A stretch of 64,000 nucleotides of DNA from NCBI GenBank assembly GCA_963628435.1, contig CAVGEY010000006.1, forward strand, positions 1 through 64,000. Reading direction: 5' to 3'. A model generated the notes under the pieces. That model did no database searches, had not been told where the DNA came from, and worked only from the letters and a program-made list of their open reading frames with translations. The DNA comes from CAKSQF01 sp963628435. Lineage in GTDB: Bacteria > Bacillota > Clostridia > Oscillospirales > CAG-272. A program made the position numbers and the translations under genes. Shown here in pieces: positions 53,491 to 61,627 of the stretch (position 1 is its first letter; every line of letters begins with the position of its first letter).

Positions 53491-55560
53491 TTATTCGTCG
53501 TCGGCTGTCTTATAGGTTTCGATAACCTTCTGAGCGACCGACATCGGAGCTTCTTCATATCTTGCGAATTCTATGGTATAGTGTCCTCTTCCCTGAGTTG
53601 TGGAGCGGAGCATTGTCGCAAAATCGCCTGTTTCGGCAATCGGCACCTCAGACTCGATACAGGTAAGGTTATCCTCGGCGGGATTCATTCCGATAACTCT
53701 GCCGCGGCGTTTTGTGATATCGCCCATGATATCGCCGGTGTTATAGGAAGGAACATAGGCGCAGAGTTTTCCGATAGGCTCAAGAATGACAGGGGCTGCC
53801 TGCGGAATACCGTTCTTATATGCGATATTAGCCGCGAGTTTGAATGCCATTTCGGAAGAGTCAACCGGGTGATAGGATCCGTCGTAAAGCGTCGCTTTGA
53901 GTCCGACCATCGGGAATCCTGCGAGAACGCCCTTCTGAGCCGATTCGCGAAGTCCTTTTTCGACCGCAGGGAAATAGTTCTTCGGAACGGCGCCGCCGAC
54001 AACCCTCTCATCGAATATCATTTCTTCCGAATCGCACGGCTCAAATTCCACCCAGATATCGCCGAACTGTCCGCGTCCGCCCGACTGCTTCTTATGGCGG
54101 CCCTGAACCTGAACCTTCTTGCGTATCGTTTCTCTGTAAGCGACCTTCGGTACAGCGAGTGTTACGTCAACGCCGAACTTCGATTTGAGCTTGGATACGA
54201 TAACATCAAGATGCTGCTCGCCGAGTCCGGAAAGCACGGTCTCTCTTGTTTCGCGGTTTGTTTCGAAGGATATGGTCGGATCTTCTTCGGCAAGTCTTGT
54301 AAGACCTGCGAAAATCTTCTCTTCCTCGCCCTTGTTCACGGGGAAGATTGCCATTGAAAGGCAGGGACGATCGAAATTTACGCCCGGAAGAGATATCGGT
54401 CTTGAAGGCGAACAGAGAGTATCGCCCGTGCAGGTAGACGACAGTTTCGCGACTGCGCCGATATCGCCCGCAACTATGCATGACGCGTTTTCCTGCTTCT
54501 TGCCGCATACATACATAATCTTATTGAATTTTTCGGTTTGACCCGTTCTGACATTAAGCAGCGCGCTGTCGGGGGTAATCTTTCCGCTTATAACCTTGAA
54601 ATACTGAAGTTTTCCGACAAACGGGTCGACAACTGTTTTGAATATTGTAACAACAGGCTGTGCTTCTTCGTTTACTGTAAGTTTAACCGGCTCGCCTGCC
54701 ATATCGTGTCCGGTTTCACCGGCGACAGTTTCAGCCCACGGAGCAAGCCAGATAAGGCCGTTGAGAAGCTGATCGACGCCCTCAAGCATCTGTGTGGCTC
54801 CGCAGAATACGGGGGCGATTTCGCCGCGTCTTACGCCGTTGGCGATTCCCATTATAAGTTCGTCGGGAGTGAATTCCTCGCCTGCGAAATATTTTTCCAT
54901 CAGTTCTTCGCTTGTTTCGGCAACCGCCTCGCATATTGCGGCACGCAGTCCCTCAAGTCTGTGTCCCATGTCGGGCATCGGAACTTCGATTGCCTTACCG
55001 TCTTTGTATTCGTATGCGCGATATTCAAGCAGATTGATATAAGATTTTACCTTATGGTCGACAACATAGGGAACAACAAGCGGACAGACCATCGGGCCGA
55101 ATGTCGATTTCAAATCTTCGAAAACTTTATAGAAATCGGCATGCTCGCTGTCGAGCTTATTTACGAAAAACAATTTTGCGATTCCCTTTTTGGTTGCGGC
55201 GGCAAATCCTTTTTCGGTTCCGACCGATACGCCGCTCTTACCGGAGACAACGATAACCGCCGAGCCCGCCGCGCGGATTGCCTCGCTGACGCCGCCCGAA
55301 AAATCGAAAAGTCCGGGGCTGTCAAGCACGTTTATCTTAACATCCTTCCATTCTACCGGGATAAGCGAAGTCGAAATCGATGCTTTGCGTTTTATTTCCT
55401 CGGAATCAAAGTCGGACACGGTTGTTCCGTCAACCACTTTTCCGAATCTGTCGGCTTTTCCCGTAAGGTAATAAGCCGCCTCGACGAGTGATGTTTTACC
55501 CGATCCGGCATGTCCCACAAGTGCGACATTTCTTATGTTTTTAGCGCTGTATTGTTTCAA
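53491..55560 (-). CDS. Elongation factor G-like GTPase (EF-G paralogue)
   Basis: The roughly 689-residue protein has G-domain motifs GHAGSGKTS (16-24), DSPG near 82 and NKLD near 137, then the EF-G domains II-V. The P-loop begins GHAG in place of the AHIDAGKTT of translating EF-G, as in the COG0480 paralogues whose role is unclear. Domain IV (GRGQFGDIWVEF) is intact. It may act in ribosome recycling or under stress. TTG 55560 follows GGGG by eight bases, so I prefer it to TTG 55578. The main EF-G is presumably elsewhere. Confidence 0.88.
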   Translation of the reverse strand: MKQYSAKNIRNVALVGHAGSGKTSLVEAAYYLTGKADRFGKVVDGTTVSDFDSEEIKRKASISTSLIPVEWKDVKINVLDSPGLFDFSGGVSEAIRAAGSAVIVVSGKSGVSVGTEKGFAAATKKGIAKLFFVNKLDSEHADFYKVFEDLKSTFGPMVCPLVVPYVVDHKVKSYINLLEYRAYEYKDGKAIEVPMPDMGHRLEGLRAAICEAVAETSEELMEKYFAGEEFTPDELIMGIANGVRRGEIAPVFCGATQMLEGVDQLLNGLIWLAPWAETVAGETGHDMAGEPVKLTVNEEAQPVVTIFKTVVDPFVGKLQYFKVISGKITPDSALLNVRTGQTEKFNKIMYVCGKKQENASCIVAGDIGAVAKLSSTCTGDTLCSPSRPISLPGVNFDRPCLSMAIFPVNKGEEEKIFAGLTRLAEEDPTISFETNRETRETVLSGLGEQHLDVIVSKLKSKFGVDVTLAVPKVAYRETIRKKVQVQGRHKKQSGGRGQFGDIWVEFEPCDSEEMIFDERVVGGAVPKNYFPAVEKGLRESAQKGVLAGFPMVGLKATLYDGSYHPVDSSEMAFKLAANIAYKNGIPQAAPVILEPIGKLCAYVPSYNTGDIMGDITKRRGRVIGMNPAEDNLTCIESEVPIAETGDFATMLRSTTQGRGHYTIEFARYEEAPMSVAQKVIETYKTADDE

Positions 55561-55639
55561 ATTAACCGCCCCTTTCAATGGCTCAGGATTTTGGAAAGTT
55601 GCACAAAACGAATTGTGAATTGATACAATCTTTTCGTCA

Positions 55640-55668
55640 ATTATACACTATTTTTCAAATCATTTCAA
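55640..55668 (-). promoter_or_regulatory. Promoter for the EF-G-like gene
   Basis: On the minus strand: TTGAAA, 17 bp, TATAAT; about 75 nt of leader follow. The rest of 55561-55763 shows no gene. Confidence 0.75.
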
Positions 55669-55763
55669 CTATTTTGACATCAAAAAGTAAATTTCCACAT
55701 AGTAAACAATATTTTGCTTGCGCTTTTGTGCAACATATACAATGCAATAACCGAAATCGGGCA

Positions 55764-55807
55764 AAAAATCGTCCCGCCGTTTCTGCTTATACTGAGAACG
55801 GCGGGAC
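55764..55807 (-). terminator. Intrinsic terminator after proS
   Basis: Stem GTCCCGCCGTT/AACGGCGGGAC with a 15-nt loop, then GATTTTTT on the minus strand. Confidence 0.85.
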
Positions 55808-55832
55808 AATGTTATAATTATTCTGTTTTCGA

Positions 55833-57563
55833 TTAAAAATTATACTGTGCAAGCAGTTCATCGACAAGCGATTTTATTTCGCTTACCGCGTCCGAAATCG
55901 GAATGTCTTTTTTGATTGTCTTATCTCTTGTTGTAAGCTCGATCTCGCCGCGTCCGCAAGTCTTGGGGCTGACCACCACGCGCACGGGTATTCCGAAAAG
56001 GTCGGCGTCGGCAAACATAGAGCCGGGGCGGATGTCGCGGTCATCGTAAAGCACTTCTACGCCTGCTTTTGTAAGTTCGTCATAAAGCGTTTCGGCGGTC
56101 GCATTGACGGTTTCGTCGTCGCGGCGGAGATTACAGATTTCAACCTGCCACGGTGCAATCGAAATAGGCCAAATCGGGCCGTACTGGTCGTGACTTTCCT
56201 GACAGATTGATGCACAAAGTCTGCCGACTCCTATGCCGTAGCATCCCATAATCGGATATTTTCTCTGTCCGTCGGCATCAAGATAGGTCATATCCATCGA
56301 CTTCGTATATTTAGTTCCGAGCTGGAAAATATTTCCGACTTCGATTCCCTTGAAAAGTTTTATCGAATGTCTTCCGCACGCGGGGCAGATTCCGCCCGAT
56401 GCCGCCTTTGCGACATCGACATAGGCTGTGTCGGTCGGGAGGTCGCGCGATACATTGAGCCCGGTAATATGGGTATCGGGTTTATTCGCGCCGCAGACAA
56501 GATTGAAGCTGCCTTCAAGCGATCTGTCATAGACAACCGATGCATTTCCCGCGAAGTTAATCGGGCCGATAAATCCCGCGACGATTTTGCTGTCTTCGGT
56601 GATTTCGGTTGCGGGATGAATGTTCTTGCCGAGATAATTGCGGAGTTTGGTTTCGTTTACTTCGAGATCGCCGCGGATAAATACAACGACATATTTATCG
56701 GTATCGTTTTCCTGATAAACGACCGCTTTGCAGAGTTTCTTCGCCTTCATGTGCAGGAGGCTGGTGAGCTGTTCGATTGTCTTAACGCCGGGTGTCGGAA
56801 TTTCGGCGAGTTCTTCGGGCTCTTCGGGTTTACCCTTATCGACGATACACTCCGCCGCTTCGACATTTGCCTTATAATCGCAGTCGCCGCATATTGCGAG
56901 GGTATCCTCTCCGATTTCGGAAAGAAGCATAAACTCATGTGATATTGCGCCGCCCATCATGCCCGAATCCGACTTTACGGCAACGACATTCTTTGCACCC
57001 GCACGCTTATATATTCTCACATAAGCGTCGTAGCAGCGCGCATAGTACTGTTCGAGATCTTCCTGACTTGTATGGAAAGAGTAGGCGTCCTTCATTGTGA
57101 ATTCGCGAACGCGGATAAGACCGCCGCGCGCACGGGGTTCATCACGGAATTTTGTCTGGAGCTGATAAATCATAAACGGAAAATCGGCATAGGATTTTGC
57201 CGTATCGCGTGCAAGCTGAACGGCGGCCTCCTCATGCGTCATTCCGAGTACCATCGGATTGCCCGAACGGTCGGTAAATCTTGCCATTTCGTTTCCGATT
57301 GAAGTATATCTTCCCGATTCCTCCCAGAGAGATGCGGGCATAACGACCGGAAAAAGCACTTCCTGTCCGTCGATTTTATCCATTTCTTCACGGATAATAT
57401 TTTCTATTTTTCTTGTAATGCGTCTTGTCGGCATAAAAAGCGAATAAATTCCGCTGCTGACGAATTTCATATAGCCGCCTCTGATCATCAGGGCATGGCT
57501 GTCTATAACACAATCTTTCGGAGCTTCTTTGAGCCGCTCTCCGAGCATTTTGCTAACACGCAT
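55833..57563 (-). CDS. proS: Prolyl-tRNA synthetase, bacterial type with editing domain
   Basis: Class II enzyme charging tRNA-Pro. Motif 1 and 2 regions (FRDEPRARGGLIRVREF near 137-153), the inserted INS editing domain (about 225-400), motif 3 in GCYGIGVGRL near 443 and the C-terminal anticodon-binding domain are all present. 576 residues, normal for the bacterial form. It has its own consensus promoter with a short leader; no T-box signature is seen there. Confidence 0.96.
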   Translation of the reverse strand: MRVSKMLGERLKEAPKDCVIDSHALMIRGGYMKFVSSGIYSLFMPTRRITRKIENIIREEMDKIDGQEVLFPVVMPASLWEESGRYTSIGNEMARFTDRSGNPMVLGMTHEEAAVQLARDTAKSYADFPFMIYQLQTKFRDEPRARGGLIRVREFTMKDAYSFHTSQEDLEQYYARCYDAYVRIYKRAGAKNVVAVKSDSGMMGGAISHEFMLLSEIGEDTLAICGDCDYKANVEAAECIVDKGKPEEPEELAEIPTPGVKTIEQLTSLLHMKAKKLCKAVVYQENDTDKYVVVFIRGDLEVNETKLRNYLGKNIHPATEITEDSKIVAGFIGPINFAGNASVVYDRSLEGSFNLVCGANKPDTHITGLNVSRDLPTDTAYVDVAKAASGGICPACGRHSIKLFKGIEVGNIFQLGTKYTKSMDMTYLDADGQRKYPIMGCYGIGVGRLCASICQESHDQYGPIWPISIAPWQVEICNLRRDDETVNATAETLYDELTKAGVEVLYDDRDIRPGSMFADADLFGIPVRVVVSPKTCGRGEIELTTRDKTIKKDIPISDAVSEIKSLVDELLAQYNF

Positions 57564-57594
57564 ATAAATACTTCCCTCTATCTGATTTGCAGTT

Positions 57595-57623
57595 ATTTTA
57601 TCACTTTTCGGCTATTATGTCAA
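57595..57623 (-). promoter_or_regulatory. Promoter for proS
   Basis: On the minus strand: TTGACA, 17 bp, TAAAAT. Confidence 0.75.
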
Positions 57624-57704
57624 TAGAATATGCGGCAAATTATAAAAAACCCGTATCTGATGAGGTGAAAAGTTCGGAAAATTCAAAATCGACAAAAAAC
57701 AGAA

Positions 57705-57905
57705 CGGCTAAAGCCGTGGTATAAAAAAACAACCCGGCTAAAGCCGTGGTATAAAAAAACAACCCGGCTAAAGCCGTGGTATAAAAAAACAACCCGGCTA
57801 AAGCCGTGGTATAAAAAAACAACCCGGCTAAAGCCGTGGTATAAAAAAACAACCCGGCTAAAGCCGTGGTATAAAAAAACAACCCGGCTAAAGCCGGGTT
57901 GTTTT
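57705..57905 (-). repeat. Seven tandem 30-bp terminator-like units
   Basis: Copies begin at 57705, 57735, 57765, 57795, 57825, 57855 and 57885. Read on the minus strand, each gives a CGGCTTTAGCCG hairpin followed by GGTTG and a run of seven T. The outermost copy (57873-57905) next to the lipoprotein gene pairs fully, AACAACCCGGC with GCCGGGTTGTT, and is a true intrinsic terminator. The others end in CCACGGC, so their stems are shorter. The rest of 57624-57946 shows no gene. Confidence 0.9.
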
Positions 57906-57946
57906 TGAATTACCAACCTTATGTGATTTATTCGATACTCCGATTA

Positions 57947-58789
57947 TCAGTCAGCAGGTTCGATCTTGATGCTGTTCAGAGTAACGCCGATTTCCTCGAG
58001 ACGTGCGCCGAATCCGCCGCCGCCAACGATGGGATCGTCGTCTGTGCACTCGATGATGAGGGTGTCATTAAAGTAGCACTTAATGTTGCCCGCACCGTCT
58101 GTTTCAGCAGACAGAGTAAATGTATCGCCGTGTGCATACTCAATGCCGAGAGCTGCCATCTCATCGAGAGAAGAGAGCTTGAGCCAAGACCAAGCTGTGG
58201 TGTTGTGGTAAACCTTAGCAAGTCCGGGATACTGGCCGTCACTCATAAGGAAGAAGTAGTATGTGTATGTGTTTTCAAAGAAGTACTCGTTGTTATCTTT
58301 GAAATCGGGATCTTCGGAAAGTCCCTTAATACCTGCGCCCTGGAGGTTGAAAACGATACCGTTATCGTTGGACTGGTTACCAGCGGCAGATGTGAATTCT
58401 CCGGTGATCTTTCCTTTATACATTACAGCGTCCCAAGAAGAGAGCATTGTAAGTCTTGAATCGGCTACAACGTGTCCGTTGTCGTCGATGGAAGCCATAC
58501 CGTTGTTGTTAACAAATGTGTATCCGCAGAAATCGATAACTTCTTCTTCAGCGTAGAAGTCATAGGGTCCGCCGGCCTTTGCATCTGTTACGGGAGCAGC
58601 TGTTGTAACGGGAGCAACCGTTGTTACGGGAGCAGCTGTTGTAGAATCACCTGCAGCTGTTGTTACTGTGGGAGCTTCTGTTCCGGCTGCGGTTGTTGTT
58701 GTAGCGCTTTCGCCGCCGCAGGCTACCATCGAGAGAGCCATAGCAGCAAGAACGATCATGGCGATCGCTGTTCTGAGCATTTTTTTCAT
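57947..58789 (-). CDS. Secreted lipoprotein with Thr/Ala-rich linker and beta-sandwich domain
   Basis: The roughly 280 residues begin with a signal peptide and lipobox SMVACGG (Cys24). A long Thr/Ala/Val/Pro linker (about 28-75) full of TTAAP-type repeats holds a C-terminal domain (about 80-280) that looks like a concanavalin-like jelly roll (YFNDTLIIECTD, GGGGFGARLEEIGV). Such domains bind carbohydrates. Codon choice leans to GCT, GTT, AAC and CTG-type codons more than the neighbours, which suggests high expression. I choose ATG 58789; an ATG 21 bases upstream lacks a ribosome site. Confidence 0.7.
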   Translation of the reverse strand: MKKMLRTAIAMIVLAAMALSMVACGGESATTTTAAGTEAPTVTTAAGDSTTAAPVTTVAPVTTAAPVTDAKAGGPYDFYAEEEVIDFCGYTFVNNNGMASIDDNGHVVADSRLTMLSSWDAVMYKGKITGEFTSAAGNQSNDNGIVFNLQGAGIKGLSEDPDFKDNNEYFFENTYTYYFFLMSDGQYPGLAKVYHNTTAWSWLKLSSLDEMAALGIEYAHGDTFTLSAETDGAGNIKCYFNDTLIIECTDDDPIVGGGGFGARLEEIGVTLNSIKIEPAD

Positions 58790-58861
58790 TTTTGAAACCG
58801 TACCTTTCATTTCATTTGTTTAAAAATTGATCCTTCCGATCGATTTTTGGTTGGTATTATC

Positions 58862-58889
58862 ATTATAGTCTTTTTGTGAATTATTTCAA
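58862..58889 (-). promoter_or_regulatory. Promoter for the linker lipoprotein
   Basis: On the minus strand: TTGAAA, 16 bp, TATAAT. Confidence 0.7.
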
Positions 58890-58973
58890 TGTATAATTTG
58901 CTCAACTGTGTGTAAAAACAGGACATTAAACAGACACACTATACAATAAAAGGTCGGTCGAGACATCTTGTTT

Positions 58974-60416
58974 TTATGTATTATTCTGCTTCAACACCGA
59001 GATTGCATCGGTAATTGTTTTTTCGCAGGCTTCCCTGCCGTATTTATCGATATCGGCCTTGTTTTTTTCTCCGTGTGTAAGGCATCCCGCGCCGCCGATA
59101 CATCCGCCGACACATGCCATTCCCTCGATGAAGTTTGCGTCGAGTCTGCCTTTCGATTTTTGAAGCAGGGCAAGTTTGCAGGCTTCTATTCCGTCGCACG
59201 AGCAGGCTTTCAGTCTGAACTCATCCTCGCCTATGCCGCGCTCTTTAAGTCCCTCGGCAACAGCGTCCGAAAGTCCTCCCGAACGCGCGAATATTCTTCC
59301 GAAATATGACGCGTTATCGAGCACATCCTCATCAAGTGCGGTAATGTCTATATCACGGCTGTCAAAGAGTGCCTGAAGCTCCTCAAAAGTCATCGCCACA
59401 TCGACATAGGGCCTCACCGAATCTTTCCGCACCTCGCCTTTTTTTGCGGTACACGGTCCGATGAAAATGATTTTGCACGACGGATCCTGTTCTTTCACAT
59501 ATTTCGATATTGCCGCCATAGGCGAGAGATTATGAGAGATGTACCGGGTCAGATCGGGAAAATTCTTTTCAACATAGCTTACAAACGCAGGGCAGCATGA
59601 GCTTGTCAGGAAACCTTTTTCGGCAAGTTCACGCGATTCCTCATAGGCTACCATATCGGCGCCGAGCGCCGCCTCAATCACGGTATAAAATCCGAGTTTT
59701 TTAAGTCCGCTTATAACCTGACCGAGTTTAGCGTATGAAAACTGACTTGAAATCGCGGGTGCGACAACCGCGTAAACCTTATATTTCTCATTGTTTTCGC
59801 TCTTTTTGATGATATCGATTGCATCGAGAATAAACGATTTATCGCTGATTGCGCCGAACGGACACTGATAGACACAGGCTCCGCAGGCAATGCATTTTTC
59901 GTTGTCGATTGCCGCCGAGCGATCTTCATTCATGTGTATTGCTTTGATTTTGCAGGCGTTTTCGCAGGGGCGTTTACGGCTGATAATCGCGGTATACGGG
60001 CAGACTTTGGAGCAGCTGCCGCATTCTCTGCATTTGGATTTATCTATATGCGCGACATGGTTTTCGTCAAAAGTAATCGCGCCGAATCTGCAGACGTCCT
60101 CGCATCTGTGGGCAAGGCACCCGCGGCAGGCGTTGGTAACCTCATAGCCGCCCATCGGACATTCCTCGCAGGCAATATCGATTACCTCAATAATATTCGG
60201 ATTTTCCTTATCGCCGCCCATCGCGAGTTTGACACGGTCGGCGAGAATTGCCCTTTCCTTATAAACGCAGCAGCGCATTGTCGGGATTTTTCCGGGAACA
60301 ATCATCTTCGGAATATCCATCAGATTATCGAGAAGAGTATCGTCCCACGCAAGTCTTGCGACTTCGCGCAAAACCTTATATTTCAGATGCTGTACCTTTG
60401 TATCGAATTTTCTCAT
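58974..60416 (-). CDS. Monomeric [FeFe] hydrogenase-like protein with N-terminal ferredoxin clusters
   Basis: The 480 residues start with a conserved N-terminal domain and several 4Fe-4S motifs (CEECPMGG ... CRGC; CRECGSCSKVCP near 128; CIACGACVYQCP near 176). The H-cluster domain (about 210-460) keeps all three signatures: TSSCCPAF, GPCTAKKGE and GMACVGGCIGGAG. All four cluster cysteines are there, so it may be an active enzyme. The architecture matches the poorly understood group B-type monomeric hydrogenases. It is the last gene of the module, 38 bp after the phosphatase, with AAGGAA upstream. Confidence 0.88.
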   Translation of the reverse strand: MRKFDTKVQHLKYKVLREVARLAWDDTLLDNLMDIPKMIVPGKIPTMRCCVYKERAILADRVKLAMGGDKENPNIIEVIDIACEECPMGGYEVTNACRGCLAHRCEDVCRFGAITFDENHVAHIDKSKCRECGSCSKVCPYTAIISRKRPCENACKIKAIHMNEDRSAAIDNEKCIACGACVYQCPFGAISDKSFILDAIDIIKKSENNEKYKVYAVVAPAISSQFSYAKLGQVISGLKKLGFYTVIEAALGADMVAYEESRELAEKGFLTSSCCPAFVSYVEKNFPDLTRYISHNLSPMAAISKYVKEQDPSCKIIFIGPCTAKKGEVRKDSVRPYVDVAMTFEELQALFDSRDIDITALDEDVLDNASYFGRIFARSGGLSDAVAEGLKERGIGEDEFRLKACSCDGIEACKLALLQKSKGRLDANFIEGMACVGGCIGGAGCLTHGEKNKADIDKYGREACEKTITDAISVLKQNNT

Positions 60417-60454
60417 TTTTGTTTCCTTTTCAAATCATGCCGTTCTTGCGTTCG

Positions 60455-61627
60455 TCAGAAATAGCTGACTTTTACACGCTTTCCCATTTCATTCAGGCAG
60501 CTGCACAGCTGCTCTACAAGATTCATTTTGATATTGAAATTTATCGGGAGATTCGGATTCTGATGTGCGGGATTTATTGCCCTGCCGACAAAAAAGTTTA
60601 TGTCGGTTGCCTCCTCGAAAAGCATTCTGCATATTCGGGAAGCGCCGTCATGCCGGTATCCCCATTTTTCATAAAGCTCATTATCTCCGAGCGAATCCTT
60701 TGCATATTCGATGACTCTGTTCATCGTAATCACGCCTTCGGTAACGAGATCGACTCCGTCGATTTCGGCGGTAGGCGGCAGATCGTCGTCATCATAGCAG
60801 AGGTTTGTGCGGAGTTCCTTACCGAGATATTCTGCCGTGAGTGTCGATGTCGTTCCGCCGCAGACAATATGTTTGCCGTTTTCCGCGAAGAAAAGCGACA
60901 TCATTTTATCGCAGTCATCCGGATTTCGCGGAGGCCCGAACAGAATATTCACCTGTTTGCGCCGTCTTATCCGTATAACACAGGCTGTTGCGTCATCGCC
61001 GGGATGATGTCCGTACTGTCTGTCGCATTCGTCGACGAGCATGGTTGCGAGTGTCTTGGCGGTATATCCGACATGAACGAGTGTTTTGACAAAATCGGCG
61101 ATATCCTCGACCTTCCAGCCGAAATTATAGGCAATTCCTATTCCCGCGTGCGGGCATCCGTCGCTCATCGCGACAAAAACATCGCCCTCTCTCAGTTTGA
61201 CAGTCGATTTATAAACGGTTTTTCCGTCAATATTCAGCTCGGATTTCGGATAGTCGAAATCGTCGCCGTTTCTGATGAGCAGAACACGCGGATTATCATA
61301 CTGAACGAGTTCGGCCGTCATATTGTCTATGAGATGGATTATAGTGAAGGTCGAATAAGCAACTCCGCGAGTTTTGCAGATCGGCAATGTCTGGGCGATT
61401 GTCGAAACACATTCTTCAAGCGACATACCCGCCGCCATCATGGTCGATATTATCTTGGACGTAAGTGTGGAGAGGATGCTCGCCTTGACTCCGCTTCCGA
61501 GCCCGTCGGCAAGCACGATTACGGTCGATTCGTCCGACTGTTCGACAATATCCACATGGTCGCCGCAGAGCTGTTCACCCTCATGATTTATACTTTTCCA
61601 GCCGATATCGGCGCAGAGGTCATTCAT
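60455..61627 (-). CDS. SpoIIE-type serine phosphatase linked to hydrogenases
   Basis: The 390 residues comprise a PP2C/SpoIIE domain (about 1-215) with metal-binding Asp motifs ADGLGSG near 42, MSDGCPHAG near 153 and GDDATACV near 207. A C-terminal domain of about 170 residues that I do not recognise follows. SpoIIE-type enzymes dephosphorylate anti-sigma-factor antagonists. Here the gene overlaps the sensory hydrogenase by eight bases, so this is probably its output. AAGGAG precedes the start. No kinase or sigma factor partner is seen in the window. Confidence 0.88.
   Translation of the reverse strand: MNDLCADIGWKSINHEGEQLCGDHVDIVEQSDESTVIVLADGLGSGVKASILSTLTSKIISTMMAAGMSLEECVSTIAQTLPICKTRGVAYSTFTIIHLIDNMTAELVQYDNPRVLLIRNGDDFDYPKSELNIDGKTVYKSTVKLREGDVFVAMSDGCPHAGIGIAYNFGWKVEDIADFVKTLVHVGYTAKTLATMLVDECDRQYGHHPGDDATACVIRIRRRKQVNILFGPPRNPDDCDKMMSLFFAENGKHIVCGGTTSTLTAEYLGKELRTNLCYDDDDLPPTAEIDGVDLVTEGVITMNRVIEYAKDSLGDNELYEKWGYRHDGASRICRMLFEEATDINFFVGRAINPAHQNPNLPINFNIKMNLVEQLCSCLNEMGKRVKVSYF

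Noticed and set aside
54538..55491. Plus-strand frame opposite the EF-G-like gene
   Set aside because: It runs against a complete G domain; low-complexity antisense product.
57705..57905. CRISPR array
   Set aside because: The units are contiguous with no unique spacers, and there are no cas genes.
57640..57916. Small repetitive ORFs over the 30-bp array
   Set aside because: They only translate the repeat unit (FFYTTALAG pattern); the unit reads as a terminator hairpin.
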